A stretch of DNA of 64,000 bases, from contig NC_135184.1 in the NCBI RefSeq assembly GCF_041146795.1, forward strand, positions 4,420,967-4,484,966, in the 5' to 3' direction. Under the pieces are notes generated by a model. The model had not been told where the DNA came from and did not search any database. It saw only the letters and a list, made by a program, of their open reading frames with translations. The position numbers and the translations under genes are program-made. This DNA comes from Maylandia zebra (lineage: Eukaryota; Chordata; Actinopteri; Cichliformes; Cichlidae). Shown piece after piece: positions 33,468 through 43,236 of the stretch; within the stretch, counting starts at the first letter, position 1, and every line of letters begins with the position of its first letter.

Positions 33468-36262
33468 GGTGACTCGCTTAATCTGTGCTCCACTAATCAG
33501 GGCTTTATGTATCCTCGTGCGCGCGCTTGACTTGGGGTTAAAGCAACTCCGCGTTGATTGAACTAATTGTTATCAGCCTTTCTGAAACCGAATATTCCGA
33601 GTTGGACAGTTCGGGGTTACTCAACCCTGAGTATCGTTTTTCACTCTGAGTTTTCTAAACCGGCTTCCTGAAATAGGGCCCTGACATTTGATGCTTTCAT
33701 GAAAGAAGGTTAGAATATCAGGATAAAACAAGATAACAACGTTTACCTGGTCAATAAACAAGCTTAATTATATTCTAAGTCAACTACCTAAGTTGATAAT
33801 TGTTTCTACTTCAACAATGAATGAGAATTACCTATATTCTTAAGCTTCATCTCATCAATATTTTGTGAAGACATAGCCTTACTCTACCATTTGATAAGAA
33901 AATGCATGGCCTTTTTTTTAATTTTTTTTTTTTAACAATTTCTGTAACATTTCTTTTCTCTTACCTTACTTCAGTGTGCCTAAAATTTAACATACCAGAA
34001 GGCAGACAGCTAGATATGAAGGTGTTTGACCAGTCTGACACAGAAGTAGACGCAGAGGTGTTTGAAGAAATAGTGAAGGGGTCACCTGTAACCTTCCGAG
34101 TCATGCTGAGCAATGAAGAACTTGGTAATCACTCACATACGTATATGTTTATATGAAATTTAAAGGTTGAGATTGAAGCATTAACAGTTAAATTTAATGC
34201 TTCTGCTTTGGTCATGTTCCTTAATGCACAGGTGTATCTCTGTCATCATCATCTTCTCCATCGGATGATACAATCATTCTAAACTTCACAATGTGTGAAC
34301 CTCCTGAAGAAGCAGCAACCACTGAAGGAAGACAACCTAAAAGGCCATGCCATATAAACTATGAGGCAAAAGCTGTGGGTAGTGAACATTGTTAGTCTAA
34401 TTTGCATGTTTGATGTGAAGTGTTTTTATGTAATCGTTTTCCAGTTTTTCTCAAGGTTTAAAAAATTTCTGACTTCATATTTTATGTCTATTTAAGTTGA
34501 TTGAAAAAATCCTAACAACAAAGCCTGGTGGTGAACACATCATACAAGAGTATGCAAAAACCAAATCTCTGACAGATGCAACTAGAAGACAGATGATAAA
34601 CATACTTGCTGCTGAGATGACAGAAGCACATGGGTAAGAATCATAAATGTAGTCTATAAAGAAACATTTTTAGTATTGTATTATTTTTAATTGTGATGTT
34701 CAATGCCAATTGAGTGACGGTCATCACTGAATTTATACATTAGGACATCTCCCCCTAAAAGTGTAAGAGTGATGTATGCGCAGGGGATTGTTGCTCTGTT
34801 TCCATATCTGGAAGACCCATATTCACAACATGGATATGTAAGTAAAGGGGACTTTGCAACATTAAACACATAGTTGCCCTCAGAAATGTTGATAACATTC
34901 TGCTTGTATTTAATTACATAAGAACATCACTATGATCCAGAGAGCGGTTCAGGATACCTTGCGTGGCGGTTGAAGACAATTCAAAGAAAAGCTGCAGAGG
35001 AAAGAAGTGTCTCACTTTCCAAATCTCCTAAAAGTAAGTTCACTTGTGATTTAAATGATTCTGATCTAATTTGTAGGCAGGAGTCAATCAAATTGTTTTT
35101 TCTTAAGTTGGCGGGCCAGGCCGTGGTCGATCCAGACCACTCACCACTGAGACAGTGTTATCAGATGAGGATGTAAAAGCAGCTATTGCTCTTTTGAGAC
35201 ACTCTGCTGATGAAGACACTATCCATGAAAAGATGAAAGCTACCTTCATTTATCGGCATTCAATGGTCAGCGATGATAAGAATGCAGCAGATGTCTTCAT
35301 AGTCTTCCCGCGGTTTCTGGACACACCAGGACTGGTAAGACATCTTCATTTGTTGAATCACTGAAATATTCCATGCAGCTTGCAATTTCACTCATTACAC
35401 CTCTTATCTTCTATTTTTGCATTATAGATAGAACAAGATTTCAGACTCCTGTTTGATGAGGTCACTGCCAACAAATTCTTGGAGAGGTGGCCCATCGATC
35501 TCAAATCAAAGATTGTAAAGGAAAGTCATGGACTTGTACCCACCTCGGAGCTCTTGGAGTTGATGTGCAATGCTGAGTCAGCTACTGAAGTTGAGAATGG
35601 TATGACTGACTGTTTTTATTTGCCATTGTTGGTTATATAGGCAATTCTGTCTATCGAATGTATTTTTGGAGTAATTCTTTGTTTATTCGTCTGTAGGCTG
35701 GGACAGTGACATGTCTGCTATCTTGCTGCTGCTACATCTGCTACCGCCATCTGCACAAGGGTGAAAGAGACCAGGAAAGATGTCTGCATCTCAAGCTGTC
35801 GATAACCTCATCAAATTCCTAAAGGTATGTTATTTAAAATATATATTCCATCACCGCCATTGTAATGTACAGTAAGGTGATCTAATCTAATGGGATAGTC
35901 ACTAAATACTGCTGTTTAATGTGTTGTTGTAGGCTGGAACCAGTGTACAGCAGCATCTAGACAACATCACCCGAAGCAGTCAGCCCTACCTTCTTGCTCA
36001 GGGACCCACAAGAAGCAGCATCCACACCTTCTTCATTGTGATTGACAAGCATGCACTTCCATGTAAAGCGACAGGTTCAGTAGGAGCCCTTGATGAACTC
36101 TTTAAGGCCCATTATGTCTTTGATACGTCATACAGTTCATCCCTGACCAACTTTTTCACTTTTCTGCAAACAACCATTTACAACATTGATGTTGGGGAAA
36201 CAAAGGAAACTCCCAGAGTTGCGAGCAAGAATGGTGCGTTAGTATCCATTGAGATCAAAATA

Positions 36263-39082
36263 ATGAAGTGCTTTCTTTGCAAAAGTGATCATGGTAGACC
36301 AAACAGCCTTGTAAAACACCTTAAGGTAATTCATGGTCTCTGTACTGGGAGGACACTATATCTCAAATGTGGCCAAGTGGGATGCTCACGTTCTTTTAGT
36401 AGTTTTTCTGGCTTTAGAAAGCACCTGAACAAATGCCACGTAAGCAGTTCATTTGATTCTGCAGAACTAGATTTTTCACCAGTTCAAAGTGTTACGGACA
36501 CAAGTACTACTGCTAATGTTGATGTGGTGCCTGAACATTTAGAGCATAGGTGTCAAACTCTGGCCCGCGGGCCAGATTTGGCCCGCAGCCTGATTACATT
36601 TGGCCCGCGAAGCCATACCAAATTACTATTAGAGCTGGCCTACTGGTATTATACAGTTAATATATATATTGTTTAGTATTAAGCTTTGCTTGTTCCATAT
36701 TCAGGTTTTCAGCAAAACTTGTTTGAGTCCATAAAAAAAGATTCATTCTTATATCTAGAGGAAGATTTTTTTTTTCAATAAATATTAATGTTAGCCCGCG
36801 ACTTTGTTCCAGTTTTGAATTTTGGCCCACTGTGTATTTGAGTTTGACACCCCTGATTTAGAGGCTGAGTCGGAATTATCTTCAGCAGACCTTGTAAATA
36901 GTTGTGCAGCTGTTATTTCTGATCTAAAGGCAGCAGGTGTAGGCCAAAGTGTAGTGAATTCTGTAGTGAATTCCATGGAAGAGATTGTTCAAGATATCCA
37001 ACAACATGCTAAAGAAACAGTCATTAAGCATGTATTTAGTAATGAAAGAGAAACAGAAATGTGCAAGAAAGTTGAAGCATTTTTGATGAGTTAGAGACTC
37101 CTTTCTCAGTTCTTAATTCTGAGTACAAGAGGTCAAAATATTTATCAGACAAGTGGGAAACTGTAGAACCAGTTGAATGTGTAATTGGCTCAAGATTTGA
37201 CACAAGGCGAAATAAAAAGACTGGAACATATGATCAGGCAGTTGTTCAAGATAAATTCATGTATGTTCCAGTTTTATCAACATTGGAATCAATATTTAAG
37301 AGTCAGCATGTTGGAGAAATGTTGAAAAAATCAGACACTTGTGATTCAAGACGCAGAGATATTTGTGATGGATCTCTATTGAAGACACGCCCTCTTTTTT
37401 TCAACAGAAAAGCACACAGTTCAGATCCAAATGTTCTATGATGACTTTGAGGTTGCAAATCCTCTTGGTTCCAAGCGAGGTATTCACAAGTTGGGTGCAG
37501 TATATTTTACCTTAAGAAACTTCTCTCCCAAATGGAATTCTTTTTTGGCCAACATACACCTTTGTGCCTTATTTCATGCACAAGATCTGAAACGTTATGG
37601 TTTTAGTGAAATTCTTGTTCCTATTGTTCGAGACATTAAAGTGTTAGAGAGCGATGGTATTGAGATTCCACTATTCGGTGGTTATGTTCGTGGTAGTGTG
37701 GTACAGGTCACTGGTGATAATTTAGGCTTACATAGCTTGTTTGGTCTGGTGGAGTCTTTCAGTGCAAGGTACTGTTGCAGGTTTTGTTTAGCTGATAAAG
37801 ATGACTTTCAAACAGAATTCTCTGAAGATTTCCCCCAAAATAGTGTTGCGCACCAAAGACAACCACACTGCTCACTGTCAGGAAATGTCTAATAATCCAT
37901 TGCTTCCTTATGTTTTTGGTGTAAAGAGTTCATGCTTATTGAATTCACTGACATATTTTCACACAACTGAGAACTTCTCAGTTGATGTGATGCATGATGT
38001 TTTGGAAGGAGTGGCCCAGTACAAACTGAAGTTATTGTTTTTGTATTTAAAAGAACAACATCTTACATTGGGAGAAGTGAATTTGAGAATACAAAGTTTT
38101 GATTATGGATTCATGGAGAAAAACAATAGGCCAGTAGCTGTGAATTTAGGTGGAGAGTCTAATGATCTGGGACTGAATGCTATTCAGACATGGTGCTTAC
38201 TGAGGAATGTTCCCCTCATGTTTGGAGATTTGGTAACCTCTACTGACCAACATCGGGGCCTACTACTTTTATTACTACAGATAGTTAACATTGTATTTTC
38301 TCCTATGTTATCTCAAGGTATGTGTGTATATTTAAAACATTTGATTGTGGAACACCACAAACTGTTCAAGATGTTGTATCCCCAGAAAAAACTTTTACCA
38401 AAGCACCATTTTCTTATCCATTATCCTCGCTGCATCCAAAAAATAGGGCCTGTACTTCATAGTTGGTGCATGCGCTATGAAGGTAAGCACAATTTTTTCA
38501 AGAAACTGCTCAAATCATTCAAAAATATCACCAAAACGCTGGCCAAAAAAACACCAGAATTATATGGCATACATTTGGCAATCTTCAACAACCTTTAGTC
38601 GGTTAGACATTGGTCCAGGAAAAATGGTGTCTTTAGATATGGTAAAAGGAGGTTCTGGAATTGCAATAGCAATGCAACTGCCCAATAGAGTTCAAGTTAT
38701 GAAAGTGAACTGGGCTAAACAGAATGGTATTGTTTACCGCCCGCATTTGGTTATTTGTGGCAAAGTAGTGTCTGAAATGCCTGTGTTTTACCAGATTGAG
38801 TCAGTTCTGATAATACATGAGAAACTGGTACTTCTCATTTTGCCATTATGTACAGTAGCCTTTCAAGAACATTTCCATGCTTATGAGTTGACCAGGACAA
38901 AGCAAGATTTAGTTGTCTTTCATGTTGACAGCCTGCATTATCCCAGGCCTTTTGACATACAATTGTCGTATGGAGTGAATGACAACTGTCATTACTTACT
39001 GTCATTTGTAAGAGTTTGTTATGCTAATAAATGCTGTTACTGTAACCTGTATGTTTGTAGTTATTTTCATAATATAGGATAG
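36263..39082 (+). pseudogene. C2H2 / transposase-like gene of the giant element
   Basis: ATG at 36263 opens two C2H2-like fingers (CFLCKSDHGRPNSLVKHLK; CSRSFSSFSGFRKHLNKCH). A MITE then interrupts the frame (36545-36855), and the text resumes with AAVISDLKAAGVGQSVVNSV. Downstream pieces carry FDTRRNKKTGTYDQ, YDDFEVANPLGSKRGIHKLG, VTGDNLGLHSLFGLVESFSA with CCRFC, the acidic VDVMHDVLEGVAQYKLK, and WCMRYEGKHNFFKKLLKSFK. These mark a multicopy fish protein family with TNP2-like layout: Asp-rich positions, a CxxC pair and a DxMHDxLEG box. About four frame changes (near 37085, 37430, 37800 and 38580) show the copy is dead. It is the best candidate for the element's own transposase, though catalysis is inferred. 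Confidence 0.75.
36545..36855. mobile_element. hAT-type MITE
   Basis: A 311-bp element, CATAGGTGTCAAACTCTGGC at the left and TTTGAGTTTGACACCCCTG at the right, flanked by the 8-bp target duplication ATTTAGAG (36537-36544, 36856-36863). The GTGTCAAACTC ends and GGCCCGCGGGCCAGA-like subterminal text are those of a widespread vertebrate MITE. It sits within the coding part of the C2H2/transposase-like gene; removing one target copy restores an open frame across the site. Confidence 0.9.
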
Positions 39083-40174
39083 ATCACAGCCATTTAGAAA
39101 TATAGCATCATATGATAAATATGAAAAAATAATGAAAATGAAATATTATTACACATTAGAGTGAACTTGGACTAAAAATAACTCTATAAAGTGAAATCAT
39201 ATTACTCTAAACAGTGTGAATAACCCTCAGTGTTAAATATTTTTACACATTTTGTTGTTAATTTTGACACTAAACTGAGTAGAATTAACACTAAAAAGTT
39301 AACACTGGCCATAGAGTAAATTTTACCCTAATTTTGAGTGGGACCAAATGTTATCTGAAACAGAGTTAAAATCAACTCTCTAAGTGTAAAATTGACAGTT
39401 TTTTACTGTGTGGCCTCATATCAAATGTGAAGGCAGAATGAGTCTACGTTTGACGTTTGTTTATATCTAATCTTCCTTTTCAAACATTTAAACAGCAGCG
39501 AGTCTGCAGCTGAGGGAACACAAACTCAAATTGTCGGAACAGGTTTGCTCGTTTCTTGGATTCATTTGGTGATTTATTAAATGTATAACTGTTATTCTAA
39601 TCTGCTGCTGGGTCTCTTACACTTTTCTTTATGCTGTATATTTTCACGTCTCTGGAATAGTTGGCAGTTAGATAGTCAGCTGGGAAACTCTGCATATCGT
39701 GGATATGCTGACCTCGCTCCGTGGTGTACAGGGCCGTTTACCCTCATGATTAATATTCACAATAAAAATATTAGCCGAACATCATGAAGTCTGTATGTGT
39801 TTCATAGTGTCGAACAACCTTTGTACAGTTAAAGCCAGCAGTTACTACATGACAGAAACACCAACGTTATCTCTTTTATGCGTTTATACACAGGTCACGC
39901 TGATTACTGAACAAAAACCCAAAGATCAGATGTTAAACAGATTTATTTGCTCTCTCTCCTCCTTAAACATGTTTTTAATGTTAGTTATAATTCAGAATTG
40001 GCGACTGAAACACGTAGGACACATAAGAACATCAGGAAATAAAACACCGATAAATATAACCTCAGTAAAAGAAGTCAGCGGGGGTTACTACAGCTGTGTA
40101 CCGGGGCCTGCGCTTTGTCGGTGGGATTGCTTGCGAGGCGAGCGGGTCTATCCCACGCTTTGCCGTGAGACTGG
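39083..40174. other. Right subterminal region of giant element
   Basis: AT-rich and noncoding. 39180-39411 has repeated TTAACACT/GAGTTAAAA phrases and ends TTTTTTACTGTGTGG, roughly mirrored at 16115 on the left side. A 143-codon ORF at 39795-40226 has no recognisable domain. Confidence 0.45.
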
Positions 40175-40880
40175 GCAGACGTCTCCGAAATCATCGAAGC
40201 ACTTTTGCAAAGAGGCTGTATCTTGACAAACCGACCAGACACATGAAGATTAAACCACTACATTCTCGGCTAAAAAAATATTAAAACGGTATTTGGTGAC
40301 ACACAAACAGGGTTTTTCAAAGTTCAGTTCTGTTAGCTTCCACATGCCGGTTGTTGTGTGCTAGAAACAATGGCCACCAGGCCTAAGCAATGGTTTTGAC
40401 TTGATCAGCGTTAACCCCGCCCCCTGAGTTTGATGGGTGAGGCTGACAGATAAAATTATTTCAAGATGAGAGCCAGGCGCCAGGACTGCCAAAATGAAAT
40501 AACTAAATATATCATTAAATAATTAATTAAATGTGTCAATAATTAATTAATTAAATGTGTGTTGGCCCTGCGACAGACTAGCGACCTGTCCAGGGTGTAC
40601 CCCGCCTCTCGCCCTATGACAGCTGGGATAGGCTCCAGCGCCCCCCGCGACCCTGAAAAGGATAAGCGGAAGCGAATGGATGGATGGATGGATGGAATAA
40701 TTAATTAAAATGTGAAATACATAAATAATTAATTAAACGTGTCAATAATTAATTAATTACATGTGTCATAACTATTTATTTAATTAATTAATTCCAATTT
40801 TAATTAATTATTGCCACATTTAATTCATTATTTAATGGTGTATTTAATTAATTCATTATGGCAGTCCTGGCGCTCCATAG
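40175..40880 (-). repeat. Right terminal inverted repeat of the giant element
   Basis: It is the inverted partner of 15181-15825. It is likewise a foldback in its outer part (GCCAGGACTGCC near 40481 and GGCAGTCCTGGC near 40860). It is lengthened by an inserted LINE-type tail at about 40558-40695. Shared landmarks in inverted form are CCCGCCCCCTGAGTTTGATG near 40416 and AGCACTTTTGCAAA near 40198. Confidence 0.85.
40558..40695 (+). mobile_element. LINE-type 3' tail ending in (GGAT)n
   Basis: The segment reads GGGATAGGCTCCAGCGCCCC, then GAAAAGGATAAGCGG and a GGAT run, a 3' tail abundant in fish genomes and like that of Rex3/RTE LINEs. It interrupts the right arm of the giant element's inverted repeat; the left arm lacks it. 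Confidence 0.75.
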
Positions 40881-41440
40881 GCACCAGCGCCAGAGGTGAG
40901 GTTGAATACAAAGACTGTCCTCTGGACACCGTATAACATGCCCGATCCCAAGGCCCTATATGTATGTGTTATGAGAGTGTGAGTAATGTGGATGTCTAGG
41001 TTGTGGAATAAAATCAGTCTGCTGATAAAACAGTGAGCACAGTGAGAAGATCTTCACTGAGCTGATCCATCTCATCTCATAAAATTGAGGCACAGGTGAC
41101 CAGGAGGGGACAGAGGGGGAACGACCTTTTATTGCTTTTTTCTACAACAATTTCTTAGTTCAGCTGCAGTATTTGATATCCTGTAATGACTAAAATGATA
41201 ATTTAAACTAATTTACATAAAAAGATTGTCTTTTAAATGTTAAGGTTATTTAACAACTTTAAAGGCTGAGCAGTGCTATTTTTAAATGAAAAACTCACAG
41301 GCTCACATGTTCCAGGATTGAATTAGTGTCTGATAACCCTCCCTCTTCCTGCTCTCTAACTCAGCACCTCCTCTCTGTCCACATGTTCCCTTGTTCCCTC
41401 CCCTTCTGATCTGCAGTTTGAAGATGGGTGCAACCAACAT
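40881..41440. other. 5' flank of TRIM gene 1
   Basis: Unique flank shared with 62394-62950. It includes a 68-bp copy of TRIM coiled-coil coding sequence at 41010-41078. No other gene is seen. Confidence 0.6.
41010..41078 (+). pseudogene. TRIM coding fragment in the TRIM upstream region
   Basis: About 68 bases (ATCAGTCTGCTGAT..., GTGAGAAGATCTTCACTGAG) match 42245-42312 inside the TRIM coiled coil almost base for base, in the same orientation. It is a stranded piece of an older TRIM copy or a local duplication. The same fragment precedes the second TRIM gene at about 62526-62594. Confidence 0.85.
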
Positions 41441-41449
41441 GTGGTGACG

Positions 41450-41531
41450 TATAAGAGCTGACAGATCCCATTCGCTACAGAAACCTATGTTGTTTAGATC
41501 AGAGCAGTTTCAGTTCTGAGGAAGTGAAACT
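41450..41531 (+). promoter_or_regulatory. Core promoter with IRF/ISRE-like motifs, TRIM gene 1
   Basis: TATAAGAG at 41450-41457 follows TGACGT. Downstream, AGTTTCAGTTC (41506-41516) and GAAGTGAAACT (41521-41531) resemble one-mismatch halves of the interferon-stimulated response element and the IRF-binding PRDI core. They lie 30-55 bases before the start codon. The same layout is kept before TRIM gene 2 (62965, 63021, 63036). Interferon control is inferred from motif and family. Confidence 0.45.
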
Positions 41532-41559
41532 CACACAGTCACTGACACTGTTGGGTGAA

Positions 41560-43236
41560 ATGGCGCAGAAAAGTGTTCAGCTGGACCGAGAAACCTTCTC
41601 TTGTTCGATCTGTTTGGATCTACTGAAGAATCCGGTGACTATTCCCTGTGGACACAGCTACTGCATGAACTGTATTGAAAGCTTCTGGGATGAAGAGGAA
41701 AAGAAGAAAATCTACAGCTGCCCTCAGTGCAGACAGACTTTCACAGCGAGGCCTGTCCTGGAGAAAAACACCATGTTAGCAGTTTTAGTGGAGGAGCTGA
41801 AGAAGACTGGACTCCAAGCTGCTCCTGCTGATCACTGCTATGCTGGACCTGAAGATGTGGCCTGTGATGTCTGCACTGGGAGAAAAATGAAAGCCTTCAA
41901 GTCCTGTTTATTCTGTCTGGCATCTTACTGTGAGAAACACCTTCAGACTCATAATATTGTTGCAGTTTCATTAAAGAAACACAAGCTGGTGGAGCCCTCC
42001 AAGAAGCTCCAGGAGAAGATCTGCTCTCGTCATGATGAGGTGATGAAGATGTTCTGCCGTACTGATCAGCAGAGTATCTGTTATCTCTGCTCTGTGGATG
42101 AACATAAAGGCCACGACACAGTCTCAGCTGCAGCAGAAAGGACTGAGAGGCAGAGAGAGCTGGAGGTGAGTCGACAAAACATCCAGCAGAGAATCCAGGA
42201 CAGAGAGAAAGATGTGAAGCTGCTTCAACAGGAGGTGGAGGCCATCAATCAGTCTGCTGATCAAACAGTGGAGCACAGTGAGAAGATCTTCACTGAGCTG
42301 ATCCATCTCATCCAGAAAAGAAGCTCTGATGTGAAGCAGCAGATCAGATCCCAGCAGGAAACTGAAGTGAGTCGAGTCAAAGAGCTTCAGGAGAAGCTGG
42401 AGCAGGAGATCACTGAGCTGAAGAGGAAAGATGCTGAGCTGAAGCAGCTCTCACACACAGAGGATCACATCCAGTTTCTACACAACTACCCCTCACTGTC
42501 AGCACTCAGTGAGTCTACAGACTCATCCAGCATCAATATCCGTCCTCTGAGCTACTTTGAGGATGTGACAGCAGCTGTGTCAGAGGTCAGAGATAAACTA
42601 CAGGACATTCTGAGAGAGGAATGGACAAACATCTCACTGACAGTCACTGAAGTGGATGTTTTACTGTCAGATCCACCAGAGCCAAAGACCAGAGCTGAAT
42701 TCTTAAAATATTCATGTGAAATCACACTGGATCCAAACACAGCGTACAAAAAGCTGTTATTATCAGAGGGGAACAGAAAAGCAACATTAATGAAACAACA
42801 ACAGTCTTATTCTGATCATCCAGACAGATTCACTGGATGGCAGCAGGTCCTGAGTAGAGAGAGTCTGACTGGACGTTGTTACTGGGAGGTGGAGTGGAGA
42901 GGGGGAGGAGTTCGAGTAGCAGTCGCATACAAGAATATCAGCAGAGAAGGATATGAATGTGGATTTGGGCTTAATGACAAATCTTGGTCATTAGATTGTT
43001 ACAACAACAGTTTTACATTTTGGTACAACAACATCCAAACTCCTGTCTCAGGTCCTCGTTCCTCCAGAGTAGGAGTGTACCTGGATCACAGAGCAGGTAT
43101 TTTGTCCTTCTACAGCGTCTCTGAAACCATGACTCTCCTCCACAGAGTCCAGACCACATTCACTCAGCCGCTCTATGCTGGACTGAGGCTTTACTATGAT
43201 TATGGAGACACTGCTGAGTTGATTAAAGTGAAATAG
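41560..43236 (+). CDS. TRIM E3 ubiquitin ligase (RING, two B-boxes, coiled coil, PRY-SPRY)
   Basis: ATG at 41560 (GAAATGG) starts a 558-residue protein in one exon. RING: CSICLDLLKNPVTIPCGHSY at about residue 15, CPQC near 53. B-box 1: CDVC...CLFCLASYCEKHLQTH near 108-140. B-box 2: CSRHDEVMKMFCRTDQQ and CYLCSVDEHKGH near 160-190. A long coiled coil runs from about 195 to 305. PRY-SPRY starts at about 395 (ITLDPNTAYKKLLLSEGNRK, GRCYWEVEW) and ends AELIKVK. The build is that of fish TRIM25/TRIM16-like proteins, expected to add ubiquitin to partners in cytosolic antiviral signalling. All RING and B-box metal ligands are present. It is intronless and one of a tandem pair. Confidence 0.92.
   Translation: MAQKSVQLDRETFSCSICLDLLKNPVTIPCGHSYCMNCIESFWDEEEKKKIYSCPQCRQTFTARPVLEKNTMLAVLVEELKKTGLQAAPADHCYAGPEDVACDVCTGRKMKAFKSCLFCLASYCEKHLQTHNIVAVSLKKHKLVEPSKKLQEKICSRHDEVMKMFCRTDQQSICYLCSVDEHKGHDTVSAAAERTERQRELEVSRQNIQQRIQDREKDVKLLQQEVEAINQSADQTVEHSEKIFTELIHLIQKRSSDVKQQIRSQQETEVSRVKELQEKLEQEITELKRKDAELKQLSHTEDHIQFLHNYPSLSALSESTDSSSINIRPLSYFEDVTAAVSEVRDKLQDILREEWTNISLTVTEVDVLLSDPPEPKTRAEFLKYSCEITLDPNTAYKKLLLSEGNRKATLMKQQQSYSDHPDRFTGWQQVLSRESLTGRCYWEVEWRGGGVRVAVAYKNISREGYECGFGLNDKSWSLDCYNNSFTFWYNNIQTPVSGPRSSRVGVYLDHRAGILSFYSVSETMTLLHRVQTTFTQPLYAGLRLYYDYGDTAELIKVK

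Larger units (their letters stand above)
24419..33680 (+). mobile_element. PIF/Harbinger DNA transposon (with nested Ty3 element)
   Basis: The ends GGCCCTATTTCAGAAAGCCG and, inverted, GGCCCTATTTCAGGAAGCCG are flanked by the 3-bp duplication CTG (24416-24418, 33681-33683). Two convergent genes are characteristic of the superfamily: a DDE transposase on plus (24645-31781) and a Myb/SANT-like protein on minus (33467-31886). Each contains at least one in-frame stop, so this copy is not autonomous. Without the 5.85-kb Ty3 element it is about 3.4 kb. Its insertion point is inside the first coding exon of the PB1-like gene. Confidence 0.93.
24362..36262 (+). pseudogene. PB1-like multi-exon gene carried by the giant element (interrupted)
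   Basis: ATG at 24362 opens a PB1-like domain (MLLRVLFGGEQKYVRLSDL) whose exon is split by the Harbinger element and resumes at 33684, ending at 33718. Further exons follow standard splice sites: 33975-34124 (CLKFNIPEGRQL, KVFDQSDTEVD), 34232-34374, 34497-34633, 34744-34837, about 34923-35033, 35108-35334, 35428-35599, 35697-35823, and 35933 onward. The later exons (IYRHSMVSDD, HLDNITRSSQPYL, DELFKAHYVFDTSY) match a large fish family often labelled SAMD3-like or uncharacterised. It is broken: the exon at about 34923 enters one base out of phase, and the exon at 35697 has an in-frame TGA. The last exon runs on without a stop into the next gene. Function is unknown; PB1 folds usually mediate protein pairing. 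Confidence 0.75.
15181..40880. mobile_element. Giant TIR DNA element (25.7 kb with nested insertions)
   Basis: The outer ends are CTATGGAACGCCAGGACTGC on the left and, inverted, CTATGGAGCGCCAGGACTGC on the right. They are flanked by GCA at 15178-15180 and 40881-40883; the uninterrupted unit-2 site (GTGGGCACCGGCGCC, near 62393) has GCA once, so the edges and a 3-bp duplication are well supported. The inverted repeats extend with gaps for roughly 600 bp. Subtracting nested BEL, Harbinger, MITE and LINE pieces leaves about 8.7 kb. The core carries a PB1-like multi-exon gene (24362-36262) and a C2H2/transposase-like gene (36263-39082), both on the plus strand. The 3-bp duplication and TNP2-like features fit the broad CACTA-like group, but the ends are not CACTA; the superfamily is left open. 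No capsid, polymerase B or envelope was seen. Confidence 0.85.

Noticed and set aside
36038-36676. A separate 212-residue gene
   Set aside because: The frame is the last PB1-like exon running into the C2H2 gene and then into MITE sequence; its end is set by the MITE.
39795-40226. 143-residue ORF near the right end of the giant element
   Set aside because: No domain, lies partly in the inverted repeat, and no counterpart reads open in the left arm.
15181-40880. Polinton/Maverick or other virus-like origin for the giant element
   Set aside because: The target duplication is 3 bp and not 6, and no polymerase B, capsid, ATPase or protease of that group was found; the integrases present belong to the nested retroelements.
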